Source: Ornithobacterium rhinotracheale (lineage in GTDB: Bacteria > Bacteroidota > Bacteroidia > Flavobacteriales > Weeksellaceae). Taken from it: DNA of 64,000 bases. Positions 28,647 to 38,877 of the stretch are shown piece by piece (the stretch's first letter is position 1; every line of letters begins with the position of its first letter). Under the pieces are notes generated by a model. It worked only from the letters and a program-made list of their open reading frames with translations. It had not been told where the DNA came from and made no database searches. Both the position numbers and the translations under genes were made by a program. Location: assembly GCF_022832975.1 (NCBI RefSeq), contig NZ_CP094846.1, positions 1,997,501-2,061,500 on the forward strand, in the 5' to 3' direction.

Positions 28647-28718
28647 AGCCAATGACGGGATTTGAACCCGTGACCTCTTCCTTACCAAGGAAGCACTCTA
28701 CCCCTGAGCTACATCGGC
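28647..28718 (-). tRNA. tRNA-Thr (anticodon GGT)
   Basis: Acceptor GCCGATG/CATTGGC with one G-U pair, anticodon stem CTTCC/GGAAG around TTGGTAA giving GGT, T-loop TTCAAAT, discriminator T. It is the last tRNA before tuf. Confidence 0.95.
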
Positions 28719-28729
28719 CAAAAGTTTTG

Positions 28730-28802
28730 AGCGGGAGACGGGACTCGAACCCGCAACATTCAGCTTGGAAGGCTGAAGCTCTACCAATTGAGCTACTCCC
28801 GC
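28730..28802 (-). tRNA. tRNA-Gly (anticodon TCC)
   Basis: Acceptor GCGGGAG/CTCCCGC, D-stem GCTC/GAGC, anticodon stem TCAGC/GCTGA around CTTCCAA giving TCC, T-loop TTCGAGT, discriminator T. Confidence 0.95.
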
Positions 28803-28909
28803 AGTTGACTTTTTATCAAAAAAAAGCAGTTGAATTACAAAATTATAATTACTGCTTCATTTAAGCAAATAAAAGACTTACTTTTATTTGATCTTCTTTA
28901 AAAAATCTG

Positions 28910-28992
<83 letters not shown>

Positions 28993-29011
28993 GAAAAAAA
29001 TTAAGTTTAAG

Positions 29012-29085
29012 AGCCTCCAGAGGGACTCGAACCCACGACCTGCTGATTACAAATCAGCTGCTCTAGCCAACTGAGCTATGGAGGC
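29012..29085 (-). tRNA. tRNA-Thr (anticodon TGT)
   Basis: Acceptor GCCTCCA/TGGAGGC, D-stem GCTC/GAGC, anticodon stem GCTGA/TCAGC around TTTGTAA giving TGT, T-loop TTCGAGT, discriminator T. It is the first gene of the tRNA-tuf-rpoBC transcript. Confidence 0.95.
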
Positions 29086-29128
29086 GATTGTTTCTCTTTA
29101 AACTTTATTCTAAAATTAAAAGAACAGC

Positions 29129-29191
29129 CCGTTGATTTGCTTTACCTTATCAAACGGACTGCAAATATATAAACGATTTTTTATTCTACAA
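29129..29191 (-). promoter_or_regulatory. promoter and leader hairpin of the tRNA-tuf-secE-nusG-rpl-rpo unit
   Basis: Leftward TATATTTG at 29162-29169 and TTG at 29189-29191 with a 19-base spacer, a near-ideal Bacteroidota promoter. Transcription should start at about 29156, where a hairpin (29149-29157 with 29129-29136, one bulge) forms at the very 5' end of the RNA. Confidence 0.75.
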
Positions 29192-29225
29192 ACTTTTTAG
29201 AGAAAAAATTTCGTTTTTTTTTCAA

Positions 29226-29525
29226 TTATTTTTTCATCATCTTCTCTTTTTTCTTGATTACTAGCCTTTTAAGTGTATCTACAGATAGATTGATTACTTC
29301 TTCAAAAGTTTGCCCATCTTTAGTTACTACGATATCATCTCCCGGAACTTGCAATCTCACTTCTACAATTTTGTTTTCTTTACTATTATTATTGTCTAAC
29401 TTTAGAAAAACATCTGCGGCCACAATTTGATCATAAAACTGATCCAATTTCCCTAATTTTTCTTCTATAAATTCAACTAATTCATCTTTTGCGTTGAAAT
29501 TTACTGCTTGCAAATTTACTTTCAT
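29226..29525 (-). CDS. hpf: ribosome hibernation/ translation inhibitor factor, HPF/RaiA family
   Basis: A 99-residue short-form hibernation factor. The N-terminal beta strand, FxAKDELVEFIEEKLGKL helix and the basic second helix (VDTLKRLVIKKKEKMMKK) match the S30AE domain that occupies the decoding site of idle ribosomes. It lacks the long C-terminal dimerisation domain. It follows the xerC-type gene after five bases and is probably co-transcribed with it. Confidence 0.92.
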   Translation of the reverse strand: MKVNLQAVNFNAKDELVEFIEEKLGKLDQFYDQIVAADVFLKLDNNNSKENKIVEVRLQVPGDDIVVTKDGQTFEEVINLSVDTLKRLVIKKKEKMMKK

Positions 29526-29530
29526 AATCT

Positions 29531-30403
29531 TTAATTTTTTTCGCGCGGGTGCGCGTGGTTAAACACTTTTTTTAATTGATTAATATCATTATGCGTATAA
29601 ACTTGAGTCGAAGCCAAACTACTGTGCCCCAAAATCTCCTTTACCGCATTGATGTCTGCTCCGTGGCTCAACATATTAGTGGCAAATGAATGCCTTAAAA
29701 CATGAGGACTCACCTTCTTTTTATTAGTTACAAGTCTAAGGTACGAAATTACTATATTATAAACAAGCTTTGGGTAAATTCTTTTTCCCTTTTCGGTGGT
29801 GAATAGTGCTTCGGATTCGTTAGCAAATGGAGATTTAGCCATTAAAGTCTTTACGCTCTGCAACAATTCATCTCGCACGGGAATGATTCGCTCTTTGTTT
29901 CTTTTCCCAAGTACCTTGATTTGCTTCTGCTCAAAATCAATATCTCCAATATTTATGCCGATAAGCTCGGCACGACGAATTCCTGTTTCGTACAAAAGTT
30001 GAATTAAAAGAAAATTGCGATCTCCTACCCATGTTTCGTCAAAAAAAGAGCGATCAAGCAATTGATCAATTTCGGATTCGGAAATAGGGATATTTACTTC
30101 TTTGGGTAATTTTAAAGATTTAATGTTGCTCGCAGGACTTTGAGGAATGTAATCGATATAAACCAAAAACTTAAAAAAACTACGAATGGCACTCATTTTA
30201 CGATTGATTGTTTTGGGCTTATTTCCCATTTCGCTGAGTTGCATGAGATAATTGCGCAAATCCTTTTTTTCTATATTTTTCCAGTTTTTTTGGATTTGCT
30301 GCACATAGGCTTCAAAATCTACCAAATCGCGCTGGTAGGATTCCACCGTATGTTTGGAGTATCTGCGCTCGGCACTTATGTATTCAAGGAAATTTTCAAT
30401 CAT
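29531..30403 (-). CDS. xerC: XerC/XerD-type tyrosine recombinase
   Basis: A 290-residue site-specific recombinase of the type that resolves chromosome dimers at dif with FtsK. The SAM-like core-binding domain (1-90) is followed by a catalytic domain with the conserved set: Arg in ETGIRRAEL (143), Lys in VLGKRNKER, HVLRH (H234, R237), GH (H260) and nucleophile Y269 (STQVYTH). No phage or integron genes are near, so a housekeeping Xer role is likely. Whether it is XerC or XerD cannot be told by eye. Confidence 0.88.
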   Translation of the reverse strand: MIENFLEYISAERRYSKHTVESYQRDLVDFEAYVQQIQKNWKNIEKKDLRNYLMQLSEMGNKPKTINRKMSAIRSFFKFLVYIDYIPQSPASNIKSLKLPKEVNIPISESEIDQLLDRSFFDETWVGDRNFLLIQLLYETGIRRAELIGINIGDIDFEQKQIKVLGKRNKERIIPVRDELLQSVKTLMAKSPFANESEALFTTEKGKRIYPKLVYNIVISYLRLVTNKKKVSPHVLRHSFATNMLSHGADINAVKEILGHSSLASTQVYTHNDINQLKKVFNHAHPREKN

Positions 30404-30412
30404 AAAACAAAA

Positions 30413-30442
30413 AAAACCATTTATCCAAAGATAAATGGTTTT
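30413..30442 (-). terminator. terminator of rpsU
   Basis: A perfect 13-base inverted repeat (30413-30425 and 30430-30442, arm AAAACCATTTATC) with a 4-base loop, followed leftward by an eight-base T stretch. Confidence 0.85.
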
Positions 30443-30465
30443 ATACTATTAATAAAATAAATTTA

Positions 30466-30660
30466 TTATAATTCGTTTTTAGACTGCATTTTCTGTTTGT
30501 AAGAAGCTTTAATAATTTCTTGACGTTTCAAAACAGAAGGTTTAGTGAATTGTTGTCTCTCTCTTAATTCTTTGACAATTCTAGTTTTGTCATATTTTCT
30601 TTTGTAGCGTTTTAATGCTCTTTCGATTGACTCACCGTCTTTTACAGGTACTATTAACAT
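30466..30660 (-). CDS. rpsU: 30S ribosomal protein S21
   Basis: A 64-residue basic S21 (MLIVPVKDGESIERALKRYKRK then an Arg/Lys-rich helix). S21 sits near the anti-Shine-Dalgarno end of 16S rRNA; in Bacteroidota the ribosomal proteins S21, S18 and S6 are reported to sequester that end, which fits the lack of Shine-Dalgarno sequences in this window. It is a single-gene unit with promoter and terminator. Confidence 0.96.
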   Translation of the reverse strand: MLIVPVKDGESIERALKRYKRKYDKTRIVKELRERQQFTKPSVLKRQEIIKASYKQKMQSKNEL

Positions 30661-30686
30661 ATTTACATCTCTTTTATTTGGGACTG

Positions 30687-30694
30687 CAAATATA
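30687..30694 (-). promoter_or_regulatory. -7 box of rpsU promoter
   Basis: Leftward TATATTTG followed by GCAGTCC, the same 15-base stretch (TATATTTGCAGTCC plus neighbours) as the tRNA-tuf promoter at 29162. The -33 region has no exact TTG. Confidence 0.6.
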
Positions 30695-30729
30695 TAAATA
30701 TTTTTTAAAATACCATAAAAATCGATTTT

Positions 30730-31950
30730 TTATTTCAAAAAAGCATCATCATTAGACTTTAAAATAATTTCAATCGCATTTATCAAGAAAATAAGTATGC
30801 ACAAACTCATTAAAACACTACCTATAATCATCATATTATGGGAATAAAAAATATGAAATCCACCTAAAAACATGATTAATTCCGTGATGAAGAAACCTAG
30901 AAAACCTATCCCTGCTCCTATTTTAAGCCATAAATTTATGCTTAAAAACTTCTGCTCAATCAAAGATGCTAAAAACGAAGCGCTTAAAACACCAATGAAA
31001 CACAAATGCAAATAGCTTAAAATTAGATTTTTCTCAACAAAGGCCAAGGATTTAAGCCAAGGCAAAACAGAAACGCTCTGAATTGATATTTTTAGCAATG
31101 AACAAATGAGAAATGTAGTCCAGAAATAATTAGTGTATGAATTTGTTTTTGAAATAAATTCAGGTAAGACTTTAAGCAAAATCATAATTAAATAGATTTC
31201 GGCTAAGATTTGCAAAGCCGATGCCGCGTATGCAATAAATTGTATTGATGGAAAAAAACTCATACCGCCCATAGAGAGCGCCACCGCTGGAACTACGGAA
31301 ACAAGCATTAAAACATAAAATTTCTGCCACAAATTCGCATGAATTCGTATTTTTTTATTCTCTAAACTTTTCACAAATAGCCCAATGGCGGTAAACATAA
31401 ACCAAGCATTGTACTGAAAATGTAAAAATCCGTAAACAAGAGCATTATAAATTTCGTGCGAAATGCTTTTTTTAGCCGCGACAAAACCAATGAAAAAAGG
31501 AAATATCGACGACACTAAATTAAAGAACAATCCCGTGTACATAAATTTGAGCGATGTACTTTTGGTTTTATCCTTACAGCATGTATCCTTTATAAATCGA
31601 TAAATAAACCAATAATTCAATAACTGGAATAGAGTTGAAAATATAATAGAGTAGAGTGCATAGCCCTGCAATGCAAAACTTATCAAAATTCCGACAACCA
31701 CTAAAAGTGTCAATTTAAATTGCAAGGCATATTTCCCGTTTTGATAGGCTTGCGGCGTTAAATACATCTTCGTTAAAAGCACAAACGAAGCCAGATACAA
31801 CCAGCCTTGAAAAGCCACATGAGAATGTGCATGAACCAGATTTTTATACTCAAGCACCAAAGGCAAATGCATAAATGAGCGCAGATATGTACCCAAAAGT
31901 GCGATGATGAAAAAGAAAATAAGACTAATGAAATTCCATTTTTTAAGCAT
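30730..31950 (-). CDS. polytopic membrane protein with conserved histidine motifs, heme-copper oxidase subunit I/NnrS-like
   Basis: A 406-residue integral membrane protein of about 12 helices. Histidine-bearing helix motifs stand out: HAHSHVAFQGW (40-50), FLHFQYNAWFMF, YLHLCF and YSHNMM. This pattern recalls heme-binding helices of NnrS proteins and of oxidase subunit I relatives, but the copper-site signature of true oxidases is not recognisable. A heme- or metal-binding membrane protein linked to nitric oxide or respiration is possible. It is divergent from the Fe-S protein gene and has its own promoter. Confidence 0.6.
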   Translation of the reverse strand: MLKKWNFISLIFFFIIALLGTYLRSFMHLPLVLEYKNLVHAHSHVAFQGWLYLASFVLLTKMYLTPQAYQNGKYALQFKLTLLVVVGILISFALQGYALYSIIFSTLFQLLNYWFIYRFIKDTCCKDKTKSTSLKFMYTGLFFNLVSSIFPFFIGFVAAKKSISHEIYNALVYGFLHFQYNAWFMFTAIGLFVKSLENKKIRIHANLWQKFYVLMLVSVVPAVALSMGGMSFFPSIQFIAYAASALQILAEIYLIMILLKVLPEFISKTNSYTNYFWTTFLICSLLKISIQSVSVLPWLKSLAFVEKNLILSYLHLCFIGVLSASFLASLIEQKFLSINLWLKIGAGIGFLGFFITELIMFLGGFHIFYSHNMMIIGSVLMSLCILIFLINAIEIILKSNDDAFLK

Positions 31951-31975
31951 TTTTCTTGGTATAAAAAATTCGGCA

Positions 31976-32008
31976 CAAAGGTATAAACTTTTAATCGTAG
32001 ATTTTCAA
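31976..32008 (-). promoter_or_regulatory. promoter of the histidine-motif membrane protein
   Basis: Leftward TACCTTTG (31976-31983) with TTG at 32006-32008 and a 22-base spacer; about 26 bases before the ATG. Confidence 0.65.
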
Positions 32009-32079
32009 TTTAAGACAAAAACATCTTTTTTATTTCATCATTTACATTTAAAATTGAAAACAAAATTTAGCACGAAATA

Positions 32080-32108
32080 TTGCGTATAAATATAAATAAG
32101 TACCTTTG
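32080..32108 (+). promoter_or_regulatory. promoter of the Fe-S protein gene
   Basis: TTG at 32080-32082, an 18-base spacer and TACCTTTG at 32101-32108. The TTG would otherwise be read as a start codon of the following frame; its position in an ideal promoter argues against that. Confidence 0.7.
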
Positions 32109-32121
32109 TACATTCAATTAT

Positions 32122-32904
32122 ATGTGTATGCAAGTAAAAACCATGGCACAAATGCAAGCGGAAGGGCGCACCCCAGAGATTCTATTTTGGGTGGGCTGTG
32201 CAGGAAGCTTTGATGACAGGGCTAAAAAAATCACTCGTGCATTTGTAAAGATTTTAAACAAAGTAGGAATTGATTTTGCAGTTTTGGGCAGCGAAGAAAG
32301 CTGCACGGGAGATCCTGCCAAACGCGCTGGAAATGAATTTGCATTTCAAATGGCAGCGGCCATAAACATCGAAACGCTCAATGGCTATGGAATCAAAAAA
32401 ATCGTAACCACTTGTCCGCATTGTTTCAATACTTTAAAAAATGAATATCCGAGTCTTGGCGGAAATTATGAAGTAATTCACCACGCCGAGTTTTTGCAAT
32501 CTTTGATTGATTGCGGAAAATTAAAAATTGAAGATTCTGCCTTGACCAACGAAAAAATCACCTATCATGACCCGTGCTACTTGGGTAGGGCCAATGAAAT
32601 TTACAAAGCTCCACGCACTTTGATTGAGAACCTAAAGGCGGATTTGGTAGAAATGAAACGCTGCAAAAGTAAATCGTTTTGTTGTGGCGCAGGAGGCGCA
32701 CAGCTTTTCAAAGAAAGTGAAAAAGGTTCTGCCGAGATTAATGATGAGCGCGCCAAAGAAGCTATAGATACAGGAGCGAAAATTATTGCAACGGGATGTC
32801 CTTTTTGCAAAACTATGCTGAAAGACGGGATTTCTAACCAAGGAAAAGACGAGATCCGTGTGGTGGATTTCGCCGAATTAATTGCTGAAGCTAAAAACCT
32901 ATAA
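32122..32904 (+). CDS. (Fe-S)-binding protein with two CCG-type cysteine domains
   Basis: About 260 residues, the cysteine-rich heterodisulfide-reductase type found in GlpC, LutA and glycolate oxidase iron-sulfur subunits. Paired cysteine clusters are visible: CPHC and later DPC, CCGAGG and GCPFC, the typical CX(n)CCGX(n)CPxC pattern for a non-cubane [4Fe-4S] or zinc site. It probably passes electrons between a dehydrogenase and quinone or another carrier; its partner is not next to it. The ATG at 32122 is used (32128 is equally possible) because the longer frame starts inside the promoter. The next gene follows after four bases. Confidence 0.83.
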   Translation: MCMQVKTMAQMQAEGRTPEILFWVGCAGSFDDRAKKITRAFVKILNKVGIDFAVLGSEESCTGDPAKRAGNEFAFQMAAAINIETLNGYGIKKIVTTCPHCFNTLKNEYPSLGGNYEVIHHAEFLQSLIDCGKLKIEDSALTNEKITYHDPCYLGRANEIYKAPRTLIENLKADLVEMKRCKSKSFCCGAGGAQLFKESEKGSAEINDERAKEAIDTGAKIIATGCPFCKTMLKDGISNQGKDEIRVVDFAELIAEAKNL

Positions 32905-32908
32905 AAAT

Positions 32909-33394
32909 ATGAATTCTGAATATTTTACAACATTTCCACCCGAAGCTCGTTTGTGGATTTTTATGGGAGAAAGAAGTTTTTCTCTAGAAGAAGAAAAATT
33001 GATTGATGAAAAACTAAATAATTTCTTGCCCGAGTGGAATGCCCACGGCAAGGAGATGAAAGCTGAGTTTAAAATTCTTTACCACCAGTTTATTGTTTTG
33101 GTAGCCGATGAATCATTTACAGTGGCAAGCGGCTGCTCAATTGATTCGCTCACACGCGTTTTTAAATCTCTTGAGCAAGATTTAAGTTTAAAACTTACCA
33201 ACCGAATGCTGATTCCTTTTAAAGTTGATGACAAGATTGAAACTTTAACTTTAAAAAAGTTTAGTGAAGCTGTAAAAAACAAAGATATTCTAAGCGAAAC
33301 AATTGTTTTTGACAATAGTGTTGCAAATTTGCAAGATTTCCGACAAAAATGGGAATTGCCACTAAGCGAAAGCTGGGCTAAAAAATATTTATAA
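32909..33394 (+). CDS. conserved protein of unknown function downstream of the Fe-S gene
   Basis: A 161-residue soluble, acidic protein with no signal peptide or membrane helix. It contains RLWIFMGER near the N-terminus, EWNAHG, a GCSID motif and ends with ESWAKKYL. I recall relatives being labelled as ABC transporter ATPase in databases, but there is no Walker A or signature motif and the size is too small, so that name should not be used. It starts four bases after the Fe-S gene. The ATG at 32909 is preferred to an upstream start overlapping the previous gene. Confidence 0.78.
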   Translation: MNSEYFTTFPPEARLWIFMGERSFSLEEEKLIDEKLNNFLPEWNAHGKEMKAEFKILYHQFIVLVADESFTVASGCSIDSLTRVFKSLEQDLSLKLTNRMLIPFKVDDKIETLTLKKFSEAVKNKDILSETIVFDNSVANLQDFRQKWELPLSESWAKKYL

Positions 33395-33411
33395 ATTTAT
33401 TTTTTCAATGT

Positions 33412-33442
33412 AAAAAAAGCCGCATCGTATGATGTGGCTTTT
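33412..33442. terminator. terminator between convergent genes (unknown gene and gltA)
   Basis: A 12-base inverted repeat (33415-33426 and 33431-33442, arm AAAAGCCGCATC) with one G-U pair in the rightward RNA. The leftward RNA has the longer T run, so it may serve both genes. Confidence 0.75.
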
Positions 33443-33459
33443 CTCTGTTTAATTCAAAA

Positions 33460-34743
33460 TTATCTCTGGTCTAAACTTACATAATCTCTTGTAGTGGCTC
33501 CAGTGTAAACTTGTCTTGGACGGCCGATTGGCTGATGCGTTTCTCTCATCTCCTTCCATTGAGAGATCCAGCCTGGCAATCGTCCCACGGCAAACATTAC
33601 CGTAAACATTTCTTTTGGAATACCGAGCGCTTGGTAAATGATTCCTGAATAAAAATCCACATTTGGATATAATTTTCTTTCCACGAAGTAATCATCGTTC
33701 AAAGCAACCTCTTCTAATCCTCTTGCTAAATCTAAAATTTCGTCTTGGACTCCAAGTTGATCAAGAACATCATCTGCTGCTTTCTTTATGATTTTAGCTC
33801 TAGGATCCATATTTTTATACACTCTATGGCCGAATCCCATTAGTCTAAATTCATCATCTTTATCTTTAGCTTTATCAACCCATTTATGCAATCCTCCCCC
33901 ATCTGCTTTTATTGTTTCTAACATCTCAATTACTGCTTGATTAGCACCTCCATGTCGAGGCCCCCAAAGCGCACTCACGCCAGCAGAAACAGATGTAAAC
34001 AACCCTGCATGCGAAGACCCTACTAGCCTCACAGTAGATGTAGAACAATTTTGCTCATGATCTGCATGTAGAATTAATAATTTATCTAAAGCATCAATAA
34101 TCACATCATTTAACTCAAAAGCTTGTCCTTTTTTCTTAAACATCATTTTATAGAAATTGGCAACATATCCCAAATCTAAATCAGGCTCATTTAACTCTAG
34201 ATTTTTAGTTAATCTATAAGTCCAAGAAGCTAAAATTGGCATTTTAGCCAATAATCTTGTTGCTGCATGGAACATATCTGCAGAATGTGTAACATCGACC
34301 ACTCTAGGATTAAATGCCGTGAGCGATCCAGTCAACGAAGATAAAACCCCCATGGGATGAGCTGTACTAGGGAAGCCTTCTAAAATTTTACGAACTCGAT
34401 CATTTACAAAATTATATTGATTTAAAGAGGTTTTGAACCGAGTAAGCTCCTCTCTATTAGGAAGTTCTCCGTATAGCAAAAGATACATAACTTCTACAAA
34501 AGTAGATTTCTCTGCTAATTGTTCTATTGGATATCCTCGATACATCAATTTTCCTTCTTCTCCATCAAGATATGTAATTTTACTGATGGTAGCTCCTGTA
34601 TTCTTATAACCTGGGTCTAGTGTGATAAGCCCCAAATCATTTCGTAAAGAAGAGATATCTATACCCTTATCCCCCATAGTTCCTTCTACAATAGGGTATT
34701 CGTATTCTTTTCCTTGATAAATAAGTTTGACTGTTTCTGACAT
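33460..34743 (-). CDS. gltA: citrate synthase
   Basis: A 427-residue type I (hexameric-type length) citrate synthase condensing oxaloacetate and acetyl-CoA for the TCA cycle. The active-site segments are intact: HADHEQNCSTSTVRLVGSSH with the catalytic His, GFGHRVYKNMDPRA with the second His, and the Asp region near DFYSGI. A short N-terminal domain precedes the catalytic core, as in other Gram-negative forms. It is separated from eno by a strong terminator, so it is its own unit. Confidence 0.97.
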   Translation of the reverse strand: MSETVKLIYQGKEYEYPIVEGTMGDKGIDISSLRNDLGLITLDPGYKNTGATISKITYLDGEEGKLMYRGYPIEQLAEKSTFVEVMYLLLYGELPNREELTRFKTSLNQYNFVNDRVRKILEGFPSTAHPMGVLSSLTGSLTAFNPRVVDVTHSADMFHAATRLLAKMPILASWTYRLTKNLELNEPDLDLGYVANFYKMMFKKKGQAFELNDVIIDALDKLLILHADHEQNCSTSTVRLVGSSHAGLFTSVSAGVSALWGPRHGGANQAVIEMLETIKADGGGLHKWVDKAKDKDDEFRLMGFGHRVYKNMDPRAKIIKKAADDVLDQLGVQDEILDLARGLEEVALNDDYFVERKLYPNVDFYSGIIYQALGIPKEMFTVMFAVGRLPGWISQWKEMRETHQPIGRPRQVYTGATTRDYVSLDQR

Positions 34744-34860
34744 TTTTTTATTGATTTGCCCTAAATATAAGATTTAATTTTTGAATAAAGAAATTCTATA
34801 GTGCTATTTAAATCTAAAATAAATAAGAAATATCATGTTTTAAAATTTGGAAATTAAAAA

Positions 34861-34891
34861 AACCGCTAGAATAACGATTATTCTAGCGGTT
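34861..34891 (-). terminator. terminator of eno
   Basis: A perfect 14-base inverted repeat (34861-34874 and 34878-34891, arm AACCGCTAGAATAA) with a 3-base loop, then T run leftward. Confidence 0.88.
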
Positions 34892-34918
34892 TGTGAAGAG
34901 ATATTAAATTAATATCAA

Positions 34919-36238
<1,320 letters not shown>

Positions 36239-36239
36239 T

Positions 36240-36247
36240 CAAATTTA
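36240..36247 (-). promoter_or_regulatory. -7 box of eno promoter
   Basis: Leftward TAAATTTG matches TAnnTTTG, 25 bases before the eno ATG. No exact TTG at -33. Confidence 0.5.
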
Positions 36248-36293
36248 CGAAAACCTAAGAAATAAAAAAATGATTTTTATTTGAAATAAAAAA

Positions 36294-36317
36294 AGTGAAC
36301 ACTAAAAAGTGTCCACT
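36294..36317 (-). terminator. terminator of the ribosomal superoperon, after rplQ
   Basis: Inverted repeat AGTGAACACT (36294-36303) with AGTGTCCACT (36308-36317); the imperfect pair is G-U in the leftward RNA. A T run follows leftward. Confidence 0.78.
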
Positions 36318-36342
36318 CAATTCAATTTTATAGCTTAATCGA

Positions 36343-36810
36343 TTATTCTTCTGATGAATCTGATTTATTTTCAGCTTTTGGGGCTGATGCCGAAGTATTC
36401 GAAGATTTTCTACTTCTTCTGGTTTTCTTCTTAGTTGAATTATCATATAATTCATTATAATCAACTAATTCAATTAAAGAAACATCTGCTGCGTCACCTT
36501 GTCTGAATCCCAATTTAATGATTCTTGTATATCCGCCAGGTCTTTCAGCTATTTTTGGACCTATACTTCTAAAAAGTTCTGAAACAGCTTCTTTGTCTTG
36601 AAGATATTTAAAAGCAGTTCTTCTTGAAGTTGTTGTATCTTCTTTTGATTTAGTTAAGATTGGCTCTATATATCTTTGTAAAGCTTTAGCTTTAGCTGTA
36701 GTAGTTTTAATTCTTTTATGTGTAATTAAAGCTACACCTAAATTTGCTAGTAAAGCTCTACGGTGACCAGCTTGTCTACCTAAATGATTTATTTTTTTTC
36801 CGTGTCTCAT
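36343..36810 (-). CDS. rplQ: 50S ribosomal protein L17 with C-terminal extension
   Basis: A 155-residue L17, last gene of the superoperon. Residues 1-118 form the conserved domain ([38 protein letters not shown]). The last ~35 residues are a Ser/Lys/Glu-rich low-complexity tail absent from the ~127-residue E. coli protein. It lies 6 bases after rpoA. Confidence 0.97.
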   Translation of the reverse strand: MRHGKKINHLGRQAGHRRALLANLGVALITHKRIKTTTAKAKALQRYIEPILTKSKEDTTTSRRTAFKYLQDKEAVSELFRSIGPKIAERPGGYTRIIKLGFRQGDAADVSLIELVDYNELYDNSTKKKTRRSRKSSNTSASAPKAENKSDSSEE

Positions 36811-36816
36811 GATTAC

Positions 36817-37809
36817 TTATTCTACGTCTAATTTATATTTACTAATATCCATTCCGAAAGTTAGTTCCTTTCTGGCTACTAAATCTTCTAACTCTGTAAG
36901 AGATTTTTTTCCAAAATTTCTAAATTTCATCAAATCTGCCTTGGTATAAGAAACTAATTCTCCTAGTGTATCTACTTCTGCTGCCTTCAAACAATTTAAC
37001 GCTCTAACTGAAAGATCAAGATCAACTAAATTAGTTTTTAACAATTGTCTCATATGTAGAGCTTCCTCATCATAAGCTTCATTAGAAGCTACTTCTTCGG
37101 CTTCTAGAGTTATCCTCTCGTCTGAGAATAACATAAAATGGTGAATTAAAATTTTAGCGGCTTCAGTAAGTGCTAATTGCGGATGAATTGAACCATCTGT
37201 GTCAATATCTAAAACTAATTTTTCATAATCAGTTTTTTGCTCAACACGATAGTTTTCAATTGCATATTTTACGTTCTTAATAGGTGTGTAAATTGAATCT
37301 ATTGCGATAGTTCCAACAGGTGCATTTGGCTGAGCGTTTTCTTCTGCTGAAACGTAACCTCTACCTTTTTCAATAGTTAAGGTTATGTTTAATTCAACTG
37401 ATTTATCCATATTACATAGGACTAAATCAGGATTCAATACTTGAAATCCAGAAATAAACTTACCTAAATCACCAGCTGTAAGTTGAGTTTTATTAGAGAT
37501 ATGAGCCGTTACAGTTTCGTTTTCAGATTCTTCAATCTGTCTTTTAAATCTAACTTTTTTTAGATTTAAAATGATTTCTGTAACATCTTCGATAACTCCC
37601 TCTATTGTTGAGAATTCGTGTTCTACACCCTCTATTTTTACAGATGTAAATGCAAAACCTTCTAAAGAATTGATAAGTACCCTTCTCAAAGCATTACCAA
37701 TAGTTAAGCCATAGCCAGGTTCCAAAGGTCTAAATTCAAATTGTCCTTTGAAATTATTAGCTTGCACTAAAACTACTTTATCAGGCTTTATAAAATTTAA
37801 GATAGCCAT
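36817..37809 (-). CDS. rpoA: RNA polymerase subunit alpha
   Basis: A 330-residue alpha subunit whose dimer nucleates RNA polymerase. The N-terminal assembly domain ([20 protein letters not shown]) and C-terminal DNA/activator-binding domain ([22 protein letters not shown] and [11 protein letters not shown]) are both complete. Confidence 0.98.
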   Translation of the reverse strand: MAILNFIKPDKVVLVQANNFKGQFEFRPLEPGYGLTIGNALRRVLINSLEGFAFTSVKIEGVEHEFSTIEGVIEDVTEIILNLKKVRFKRQIEESENETVTAHISNKTQLTAGDLGKFISGFQVLNPDLVLCNMDKSVELNITLTIEKGRGYVSAEENAQPNAPVGTIAIDSIYTPIKNVKYAIENYRVEQKTDYEKLVLDIDTDGSIHPQLALTEAAKILIHHFMLFSDERITLEAEEVASNEAYDEEALHMRQLLKTNLVDLDLSVRALNCLKAAEVDTLGELVSYTKADLMKFRNFGKKSLTELEDLVARKELTFGMDISKYKLDVE

Positions 37810-37834
37810 AAATTGAATGAATAAATTTGAATAA

Positions 37835-38437
37835 TTATTTAGAGTAAAGCTCTACGATTAATTGCTCCTTAATATCTTCTGGAATTTGGATTCTCTCAGG
37901 AACAACATGAAAAGTTCCAGATTTTGTATCAGGATTCCAATTTAACCATTCATAATCATTTCTATTTTGTAGAGACTCTTCTATAACGTTTAAAGATTTA
38001 GATTTCTCTCTTACGCCAACAACATCACCGGGTCTTAACTGATAAGAAGGTATGTTTACAACATCACCATTAACGGTAATATGTTTATGTGTTACAAGCT
38101 GTCTTGCACCTGCTCTTGTAGGAGCGATACCAAAACGATAAACAACATTGTCTAATCTTGACTCACATAATTGTAAAAGAACCTCACCTGTAATACCTTT
38201 AGATCTAGCGGCTGCTTTAAACATATTAGAGAACTGTTTTTCTAAAATACCATAAGTATATTTAGCTTTTTGTTTCTCAGCAAGCTGAATTGCGTATTCA
38301 GATCTTTTTCCTCTTCTTCTATTTGGACCATGTTGTCCAGGAGGATATTTTCTTTTTTCAAATGCCTTGTCATCACCAAAAATTGGTTGACCAAATTTTC
38401 TAGCGATTTTTGTTCTAGGTCCTGTATATCTTGCCAT
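37835..38437 (-). CDS. rpsD: 30S ribosomal protein S4
   Basis: A 200-residue S4, primary 16S rRNA binder and assembly starter. The S4 RNA-binding domain ([27 protein letters not shown] without zinc cysteines at the N-terminus) is plain. In other bacteria S4 represses this operon, but no target was recognised here. Confidence 0.98.
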   Translation of the reverse strand: MARYTGPRTKIARKFGQPIFGDDKAFEKRKYPPGQHGPNRRRGKRSEYAIQLAEKQKAKYTYGILEKQFSNMFKAAARSKGITGEVLLQLCESRLDNVVYRFGIAPTRAGARQLVTHKHITVNGDVVNIPSYQLRPGDVVGVREKSKSLNVIEESLQNRNDYEWLNWNPDTKSGTFHVVPERIQIPEDIKEQLIVELYSK

Positions 38438-38455
38438 TGCTGTTTTTCTTTAATA

Positions 38456-38863
38456 TTAAACTCTTCTTCTTTTTGGTGGTCTACATCCGTTGTGTGGAAG
38501 TGGTGTAACATCAATTATTTCACTCACCTCTATTCCTGCATTATGAATTGAACGGATAGCTGATTCTCTACCAGAACCAGGTCCTTTCACATACACCTTA
38601 ACGCGTCTTAGACCTGCCTCATATGCTACTTGAGCGCAATCTTCTGCAGCTACTTGAGCAGCATAAGGAGTGTTTTTCTTAGACCCTCTAAATCCCATTT
38701 TACCAGCAGATGACCATGAGATTACTTCGCCATTTTTGTTAGTAAGGGAAACTATAACGTTGTTAAAAGTAGCCTTAATATGAGCTTGACCTGTTGCCTC
38801 AACTTTTACATTACGTTTTTTAGCTTTAGCTTTACCTTTAGTATTTTGTTGTTTCTTTGCCAT
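38456..38863 (-). CDS. rpsK: 30S ribosomal protein S11
   Basis: A 135-residue S11 of the platform. The core [15 protein letters not shown] and [13 protein letters not shown] with the C-terminal [13 protein letters not shown] are standard. The start has a Lys/Gln-rich extension. Confidence 0.98.
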   Translation of the reverse strand: MAKKQQNTKGKAKAKKRNVKVEATGQAHIKATFNNVIVSLTNKNGEVISWSSAGKMGFRGSKKNTPYAAQVAAEDCAQVAYEAGLRRVKVYVKGPGSGRESAIRSIHNAGIEVSEIIDVTPLPHNGCRPPKRRRV

Positions 38864-38877
38864 AGTCGTTCTACTTA

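Noticed and set aside
28652-28864. Rightward 70-codon open frame across the tRNA-Thr/tRNA-Gly genes
   Set aside because: It is the antisense of tRNA genes, a well-known source of spurious proteins (starting MTGFEPVTSSL).
29531-30403. Tyrosine recombinase as a sign of an integrated element
   Set aside because: Its neighbours are housekeeping genes (rpsU, hpf) and no direct repeats, att sites or cargo genes are visible, so a chromosomal Xer protein is more likely.
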